64,000 nucleotides of DNA, taken from the NCBI RefSeq assembly GCF_013328345.1, contig NZ_JABULX010000023.1, forward strand, positions 1-64,000. The letters are read 5' to 3'. Position numbers and translations under genes: made by a program. Shown piece after piece: positions 58,915 to 64,000 of this stretch. This stretch comes from Marinifaba aquimaris (GTDB lineage Bacteria; Pseudomonadota; Gammaproteobacteria; Enterobacterales; Alteromonadaceae). Positions within the stretch are counted from its first letter, which is position 1. Every line of letters starts with the position of its first letter. The notes beneath the pieces were generated by a model that saw nothing but the letters and a program-made list of their open reading frames with translations, was not told where the DNA came from and searched no databases.

Positions 58915-59027
58915 ATGCGGCAATTTTAAAAATATTCACATATTGGTAAATTTGTCCCCATATATTGGTTAGATTTTCATTATTTTAATATTTTTATCCA
59001 CTCGGATTTTAAAAAGCAGGAAGACTT

Positions 59028-59987
59028 ATGACAACTCAATTGGAACAACTTCGTGCTGTTACGACTGTCGTAGCAGATACAGGTGACATTGAAGCGATAA
59101 AGAAATTTCAACCTCAAGATGCAACAACAAATCCTAGCTTGTTACTAAAAGCTGCCGCTATTCCAGAATATAAATCTCTTATTGATGATGCGATTGCTTG
59201 GGCTAAAGAACAATCAGATGATTTAGAGCAGCAAGTTATTGATGCTGGCGATAAGTTAGCAGTGAATATCGGTTTAGAAATTTTAAAGATTGTCCCTGGT
59301 CGTATTTCCACTGAAGTTGATGCGCGTTTATCGTTTGATGAAAAAGGTTCTTTAGAAAAGGCACGTAAATTAATCAAATTATATAACGAAGCGGGCGTGA
59401 GTAATGATCGCGTATTAATCAAGCTTGCCTCTACTTGGGAAGGCATCCGTGCTGCTGAGCAACTTGAACAAGAGAATATTAACTGTAACTTAACCCTATT
59501 ATTCAGCTTTGCTCAAGCGCGAGCGTGTGCTGAAGCAGGTGTGTTCTTAATCTCTCCGTTTGTTGGCCGTATTTTAGATTGGTACAAAAAGGCAGAAGGT
59601 AAAGACAGTTATGCACCCGCTGAAGATCCAGGTGTTTTATCTGTGACTAAAATTTATAACTACTACAAAGAACATGGTTATAAAACAGTAGTGATGGGTG
59701 CGAGTTTCAGAAACACAGATGAAATCACTGAACTTGCTGGCTGTGACCGTTTAACAATTGGTCCAGGCTTACTTGAAGAACTAGAAGCAACAGTGTCTCC
59801 AGTACCGGTTAAATTAGCTTATGACGGTGAGTTATCTGAGCGACCTGCTAAAATGACTGAAGCGCAATTCCGTTGGGCACACAACCAAGATCCTATGGCA
59901 GTTGAGAAATTAGCAGAAGGTATCCGCAATTTCGCAGTTGACCAAAACAAATTAGAAGCGCAATTGCGAGAGCAGTTACAAGCTTAA
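59028..59987 (+). CDS. tal: transaldolase
   Basis: 319 residues. The Schiff-base Lys132 is in [12 protein letters not shown], and [10 protein letters not shown] near residue 31 is the family signature. It moves a three-carbon unit in the non-oxidative pentose phosphate pathway. It lies 73 bp before pgi. Confidence 0.97.
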   Translation: MTTQLEQLRAVTTVVADTGDIEAIKKFQPQDATTNPSLLLKAAAIPEYKSLIDDAIAWAKEQSDDLEQQVIDAGDKLAVNIGLEILKIVPGRISTEVDARLSFDEKGSLEKARKLIKLYNEAGVSNDRVLIKLASTWEGIRAAEQLEQENINCNLTLLFSFAQARACAEAGVFLISPFVGRILDWYKKAEGKDSYAPAEDPGVLSVTKIYNYYKEHGYKTVVMGASFRNTDEITELAGCDRLTIGPGLLEELEATVSPVPVKLAYDGELSERPAKMTEAQFRWAHNQDPMAVEKLAEGIRNFAVDQNKLEAQLREQLQA

Positions 59988-60060
59988 TTCCCCACATTAT
60001 TTTGCCTCGAATCACTCGGGGCAAAGTTAAAAATTGACTATTTAAGGTAAAGAACAGCAA

Positions 60061-61698
60061 ATGGCTTTATTTAATCAAACAAAAAGTTATCAGGCATTAC
60101 AAGCTCATTTTGAACAAATCAAAGATGCGCATATGCGTGATATGTTTGCTCAAGATAGTGACCGATTTAACAAGTTTTCAGCGAAAGCTTGTGGTATTGA
60201 ATTAGACTATTCAAAAAACCGCATCAGCCAAGAAACGCTTGGTTTGTTATTTGATTTAGCACGTGAGACAGGTGTTGAAGCAAAACGCGATGGTATGTTC
60301 GCGGGTGATAAAATCAACACAAGTGAAGATCGTGCTGTATTACACACCGCGTTGCGTAATCAATCTGGTGAGCCGGTTTTAGTTGATGGCCAAGATGTTA
60401 TGCCTGAAGTTCAAGCTGTACTGGCTAAAATGAAGCAGTTTGTTGCAGAAGTTCACGATGGTTCGCGTAAAGGTTACACAGGTGAGCAATTTACTGATGT
60501 ATTAGCAATTGGTATTGGTGGTTCTTTCTTAGGTCCTAAGATCATGACTGAGGCACTTAAACCATACCGTGTTGATGGCCTGAAAGTACATTTTGTAGCT
60601 AACGTTGACGGTGCGCACATCCATGATGTACTAGCAGAGTTAAACGTTGAAACGACCCTTGTATTAATGTCTTCTAAATCGTTTGGTACGCAAGAAACAT
60701 TAAAGAATACTCAAACTGCAAAAGCTTGGTTCCTAGATAACGGCGGCACACAAGATGATGTTGCTAAGCACTTTATGTGTGTTTCTTCAAACGTTAAAGC
60801 TGCGACTGATTTTGGTATTGCTGAAGAAAATATCTTCCCTATGTGGGATTGGGTTGGTGGTCGTTACTCTTTATGGTCAGCAATTGGTTTACCTATCGCT
60901 TTAGCACTTGGTTTTGATAATTTCGAAGCACTTTTATCTGGTGCTTATGAAATGGATGAGCATTTTAAAACGGCTCCATTAGAAGAGAACTTACCTGCTA
61001 TTTTAGGTATGTTAGGTGTTTGGTACATCAACTTCTTCGGCGCACAAAGCCACGTATTATTACCATATGACCACTATCTACGTGGTTTCCCTGCTTATGT
61101 GCAGCAGTTAGATATGGAATCAAATGGTAAGTTTGCTACGCCAACAGGTGACTACTTAGATTATGCTACGGGTCCTGTTATCTGGGGTGGTGAAGGTACT
61201 AATGGTCAACACGCTTTTCACCAATTAATACACCAAGGTAAAGTGTTAATCCCAGCTGATTTCATGTTACCGCTTAATTCACAGCACGAAGTGACAAACC
61301 ATCACGCAATGTTAGCTTCAAACTGCTTTGGTCAAACACAGGCCTTAATGCAAGGTAAGTCGTTAGATGAAGTTAAAGCTGAGTTTGCTGGTAAAGGTTT
61401 AACAGATGCTGAAATCGAGCAAGTTGCTCCACAGAAAGTATTTGAAGGTAACAAGCCAAGTAACACTTTATTATTTGACCAAATTACGCCGCGTACATTA
61501 GGTAACTTAATTGCACTTTATGAGCACAAAGTATTTGTTCAAGGCATTGTTTGGGGCATTAACTCATTTGACCAATGGGGTGTTGAATTAGGTAAAGTAT
61601 TAGGTAATGACGTATTAGCTAAACTTGAAAATACTGACCTACCGCTAGACAACGATAGCTCAACAAATGCATTAATTGAGCGTTTTAGAAATCGTTAA
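60061..61698 (+). CDS. pgi: glucose-6-phosphate isomerase
   Basis: 545 residues. The signatures [16 protein letters not shown] and [18 protein letters not shown] are complete, with [10 protein letters not shown] and [17 protein letters not shown] in the active site. It interconverts glucose 6-phosphate and fructose 6-phosphate. With tal it forms a sugar phosphate unit that a terminator closes. Confidence 0.98.
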   Translation: MALFNQTKSYQALQAHFEQIKDAHMRDMFAQDSDRFNKFSAKACGIELDYSKNRISQETLGLLFDLARETGVEAKRDGMFAGDKINTSEDRAVLHTALRNQSGEPVLVDGQDVMPEVQAVLAKMKQFVAEVHDGSRKGYTGEQFTDVLAIGIGGSFLGPKIMTEALKPYRVDGLKVHFVANVDGAHIHDVLAELNVETTLVLMSSKSFGTQETLKNTQTAKAWFLDNGGTQDDVAKHFMCVSSNVKAATDFGIAEENIFPMWDWVGGRYSLWSAIGLPIALALGFDNFEALLSGAYEMDEHFKTAPLEENLPAILGMLGVWYINFFGAQSHVLLPYDHYLRGFPAYVQQLDMESNGKFATPTGDYLDYATGPVIWGGEGTNGQHAFHQLIHQGKVLIPADFMLPLNSQHEVTNHHAMLASNCFGQTQALMQGKSLDEVKAEFAGKGLTDAEIEQVAPQKVFEGNKPSNTLLFDQITPRTLGNLIALYEHKVFVQGIVWGINSFDQWGVELGKVLGNDVLAKLENTDLPLDNDSSTNALIERFRNR

Positions 61699-61717
61699 TT
61701 CTGATTTCAACTAAAAT

Positions 61718-61743
61718 AAAGGCACCATTTGGTGCCTTTTTTG
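61718..61743 (+). terminator. terminator after pgi
   Basis: AAAGGCACC (61718-61726), ATTT loop, GGTGCCTTT (61731-61739), T-run. Confidence 0.85.
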
Positions 61744-61803
61744 TTTATGTCGTCCTACTAAGTCCGTAGAATACGCCGACCCAATATAGAGTGTGAGTAA
61801 TAG

Positions 61804-63072
61804 ATGAGCCAGTTTGCTGAACTTGAAATAGATGAAGAATTAATTAAGGCGACCCTAGAATTAGGCTATAGCCGAGCTACAACCATACAGCAAATGGTGA
61901 TCCCACATGCACTTGATGCCAAAGATATTTTGGCAAGTGCACCTACGGGGACGGGTAAGACGGCTGCATTTTTACTGCCTGCTTTGCAACATTTACTGGA
62001 TTTTCCTCGATCTAAAAGTGCAGGGCACTTTGCGCGTATTTTAATTTTAGCGCCGACAAGAGAGCTAGCTGAACAAATCTATAAAAATGCCAAGCAGCTT
62101 GCTAAGTTTACGGAGTTTTCGGTACGTCTTATCACTGGTGGTATTAACTATGGTAAACACAAAGAGTTATTAGAATCTGAAGTTGATATTTTAGTAGCTA
62201 CTCCTGGGCGTTTATTAGAGTTTATCGAGAATGAAAGCTTTGAATGTCGTGATGTAGAGTGGTTGGTCTTAGATGAGGCTGATCGTATGCTTGATATGGG
62301 CTTTAAGCCGGTTATGGAGCGCATCGCAGGTGAAGCGCGCTGGCGCAAGCAAACCTTACTTTTCTCTGCGACACTTGAAGGCCGAGGTATTGATAGCTTT
62401 GCTAAAGGTGTATTGAATGATCCCGTTTTACTTGAAGCTGAGCCTCCTCGTCGAGAGAGCAATAAGATCCACCAATGGGTTCATCTAGCTGACAGTCGCG
62501 AGCATAAAAATGAACTACTCAAAGCCATTCTTGCAGATGAAAAAGCCACAAAGGTGGTTATCTTCGTCAAAACACGCGAACGTGTGGCTGAACTTTCTAG
62601 TTATTTAATTGCCGCTGACGTTCCATGCTGTTGGCTGCAAGGTGAGATGCCACAGGATAAGCGTTTAAATGCAGTTTCACGTTTTACTAAAGATAAAGTC
62701 AACGTATTGGTCGCTACCGATGTTGCTGCTCGTGGTCTTGATATCGATAATATTAGTCATGTGATCAACTACGATATGCCAAGAACGGCTGATGTATATG
62801 TTCACCGTATTGGTCGAACAGGTCGCGCGGGTAAAAAAGGAACGGCTATTTCATTGGTTGAAGCGCATGATGTAGCAGTGACACAGAAAATTGAGCGTTA
62901 CACTAAAGAAGTACTTAAACGTCGTGTAATTGAAGGATTAGAGCCGAAACACAAAGAAGCTAAGGTACCGGCTAAGAAAAAAACGAAAAAGAAAAAAGTT
63001 AAAGAAAAACCTGTAAAGGTAAGAAAACCTAAAGGCAGGGGGCCTGCTAAACCAAAAGCTGCCAAATCATAA
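61804..63072 (+). CDS. srmB: ATP-dependent RNA helicase SrmB
   Basis: 422 residues. DEAD-box motifs in order: Q motif near TTIQQMVIP, APTGTGKTAAF, PTRELAEQ, VLDEADRMLDMGF, FSAT, VATDVAARGLDI and HRIGRTGRAGK, then a Lys-rich tail. ALQHLLDFPR, GEARWRKQTLLFSATLEG and NKIHQWVH match SrmB rather than RhlB, RhlE or DeaD. It acts in early 50S assembly. A TAGAAT at 61767-61772 followed by ACGCCG is a possible promoter -10. Confidence 0.92.
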   Translation: MSQFAELEIDEELIKATLELGYSRATTIQQMVIPHALDAKDILASAPTGTGKTAAFLLPALQHLLDFPRSKSAGHFARILILAPTRELAEQIYKNAKQLAKFTEFSVRLITGGINYGKHKELLESEVDILVATPGRLLEFIENESFECRDVEWLVLDEADRMLDMGFKPVMERIAGEARWRKQTLLFSATLEGRGIDSFAKGVLNDPVLLEAEPPRRESNKIHQWVHLADSREHKNELLKAILADEKATKVVIFVKTRERVAELSSYLIAADVPCCWLQGEMPQDKRLNAVSRFTKDKVNVLVATDVAARGLDIDNISHVINYDMPRTADVYVHRIGRTGRAGKKGTAISLVEAHDVAVTQKIERYTKEVLKRRVIEGLEPKHKEAKVPAKKKTKKKKVKEKPVKVRKPKGRGPAKPKAAKS

Positions 63073-63077
63073 TTAAC

Positions 63078-63104
63078 AAAGCCGCTAATGTTAGCGGCTT
63101 TTTT
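63078..63104 (+). terminator. terminator after srmB
   Basis: AAAGCCGCTA (63078-63087) and TAGCGGCTTT (63092-63101), followed by TTT. Suitable also in the opposite direction because of the flanking A-run. Confidence 0.8.
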
Positions 63105-63148
63105 AATATCTAAAATGACGTTATTACGGCTAAATTAGCCAATGTAAG

Positions 63149-63529
63149 CTAAGCGACTCTTCTTTGAATTAGTTTATTAACAGCATTAGTTAAACGGGGA
63201 GGATCGAATGGTTTGGTGAGCCAGCCACTTGCTCCAGAAGCTTTAGCTTTATCTTTACGGTATTGACTACTTTCTGTGGTTAACATCAAGATGGGAATAA
63301 ACTTATATTCCTGAAGCCGCCTTATTTTCGCAACTAGGCTGATTCCTGACATATTTGGCATATTGACATCTGATATCACCAAATCGAATGCACAGGGGTT
63401 ACCTCTTATTTTTTCCAGTGCCTTTACACCATCTTCTGCTGTGGTCACTTGATGGCCTGCTTTTTCTAAAACAACACTAACCATTTGTCGCATCACGAGT
63501 TGGTCGTCAATCGCAAGTATATTTGCCAT
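63149..63529 (-). CDS. single-domain CheY-like response regulator
   Basis: 126 residues, receiver only. Asp9-Asp10, phospho-acceptor Asp54 (ISDVNMP), Thr84 (MLTTES) and Lys106 (WLTKPF) are all present. It acts by protein contact, perhaps in motility or a two-component relay; no kinase is nearby and it is not embedded in a chemotaxis cluster. Confidence 0.88.
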   Translation of the reverse strand: MANILAIDDQLVMRQMVSVVLEKAGHQVTTAEDGVKALEKIRGNPCAFDLVISDVNMPNMSGISLVAKIRRLQEYKFIPILMLTTESSQYRKDKAKASGASGWLTKPFDPPRLTNAVNKLIQRRVA

Positions 63530-63625
63530 AAATTAATCCTTTAATGAGGTTGCTCAACTAAAGGTTTAGGCAGATAACCGGTAAGTGTAAAGGGGGGAGT
63601 AAACTGTAAAATGTAAGGGGATTTT

Positions 63626-63663
63626 AAAAGGTCACTTTAACACTACAGTGAAAGTGACCTTTT
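63626..63663. terminator. hairpin between the yaaA and CheY-like genes
   Basis: AAAAGGTCACTTT (63626-63638) pairs perfectly with AAAGTGACCTTTT (63651-63663) around a 12-nt loop. It lies just past the yaaA stop codon on the minus strand. T-runs are short (4), so strength is moderate. Confidence 0.65.
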
Positions 63664-63669
63664 AATCGA

Positions 63670-64000
63670 CTATTCAGCTTCTTTACGGGTAAATACTGGT
63701 GTGTCGGCTGAAGATAGACTCTCATTATATTGATAACCGGCAACGTCAAAAGCCAGTAATTGCTCGGTTGATTTAACTTGATTCTCTATCAAGTAACGGG
63801 CCATTAAACCACGTGCTTTTTTTGCATAAAAACTGATCATCTTGTATTGACCGTTTTTCCAGTCTTTAAATTGAGGCGTGATAAGTTCAGCGTTTAATTG
63901 CTTCTTTTTAACTGATTTAAAGTATTCATTTGAGGCCAGGTTAACCAATTGCTCTGAATTAGCATCAGCAAGTGACTGGTTTACAGCGTTGGTAATGATA
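63670..64000 (-). CDS. yaaA: peroxide stress protein YaaA, C-terminal part (cut by window end)
   Basis: The last 110 residues of a YaaA/DUF328 protein: [47 protein letters not shown] and a final KEAE. The reading frame continues past position 64000, so the true start is outside the window; the TTG near 63948 is internal. YaaA lowers free iron and DNA damage under hydrogen peroxide stress. A hairpin follows the stop. Confidence 0.93.
   Translation of the reverse strand, partial: IITNAVNQSLADANSEQLVNLASNEYFKSVKKKQLNAELITPQFKDWKNGQYKMISFYAKKARGLMARYLIENQVKSTEQLLAFDVAGYQYNESLSSADTPVFTRKEAE

Overview
The window is a gene-dense, AT-rich (roughly 40% GC by eye) piece of a gammaproteobacterial chromosome. 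Housekeeping proteins and gene order (metY-rimP-nusA-infB-rbfA-truB-rpsO; rpsA-ihfB-lapA-lapB-pyrF; yceD-rpmF-plsX-fabHDG-acpP-fabF-pabC-mltG-tmk-holB-pilZ-tatD; nrdAB-yfaE; ubiG divergent from gyrA; alaA-yfbR) point to a marine Alteromonadales-type bacterium (Colwellia/Thalassotalea/Pseudoalteromonas relatives). The order-level call is inference from sequence character and synteny, not a database match. No insertion sequence, prophage or CRISPR array was seen.

Region by region: 1-5.8 kb is an accessory block between the 3' part of a tRNA-Leu and tRNA-fMet. It holds a solute-binding protein, tRNA-Gly, an EamA transporter, a large double-PilZ protein and a eukaryotic-type S-adenosylmethionine decarboxylase. 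5.8-12.6 kb is the translation/transcription operon ending in rpsO, with pnp not following it. 12.6-17.6 kb has a CadC-like regulator, yfbR and alaA (minus), then two membrane proteins (plus). 17.7-23.4 kb carries nrdA-nrdB-yfaE with tandem NrdR boxes, and ubiG with a HAD phosphatase. 23.6-32.5 kb is gyrA-serC-cmk-rpsA-ihfB-lapAB-pyrF. 32.5-35.5 kb is rne, with an in-frame 13-copy 9-bp repeat.

36-38 kb holds rluC, a HAD phosphatase, an exported erythromycin-esterase-family protein and a Maf/YceF protein. 39.6-50.5 kb is the fatty-acid synthesis cluster running into mltG, tmk, holB, pilZ and tatD. 50.5-58.8 kb is more accessory: an HTH/coiled-coil/Sel1 protein, a CheW-like domain split by a degenerate CZB domain, a DASS transporter, two small membrane ORFs, a secreted unknown, yfcL, an NAD-kinase-like protein, epmC and a REC-TPR regulator. 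59-64 kb has tal, pgi, srmB, a CheY-like protein and a yaaA cut by the window end.

The strongest less-expected signals are: a FadR-like operator plus promoter inside a long inverted repeat upstream of acpP; the eukaryotic-type AdoMetDC with its self-processing residues kept; the split CheW/CZB protein that has lost three of four zinc ligands; a possible short structured transcript upstream of tRNA-fMet; the tandem-repeat tract in RNase E; and two tRNA genes whose 3' ends abut convergent genes. A recurring TAGAAT -10 box followed closely by G+C-rich sequence precedes tRNA-Gly, tRNA-fMet, rpsO and gyrA.
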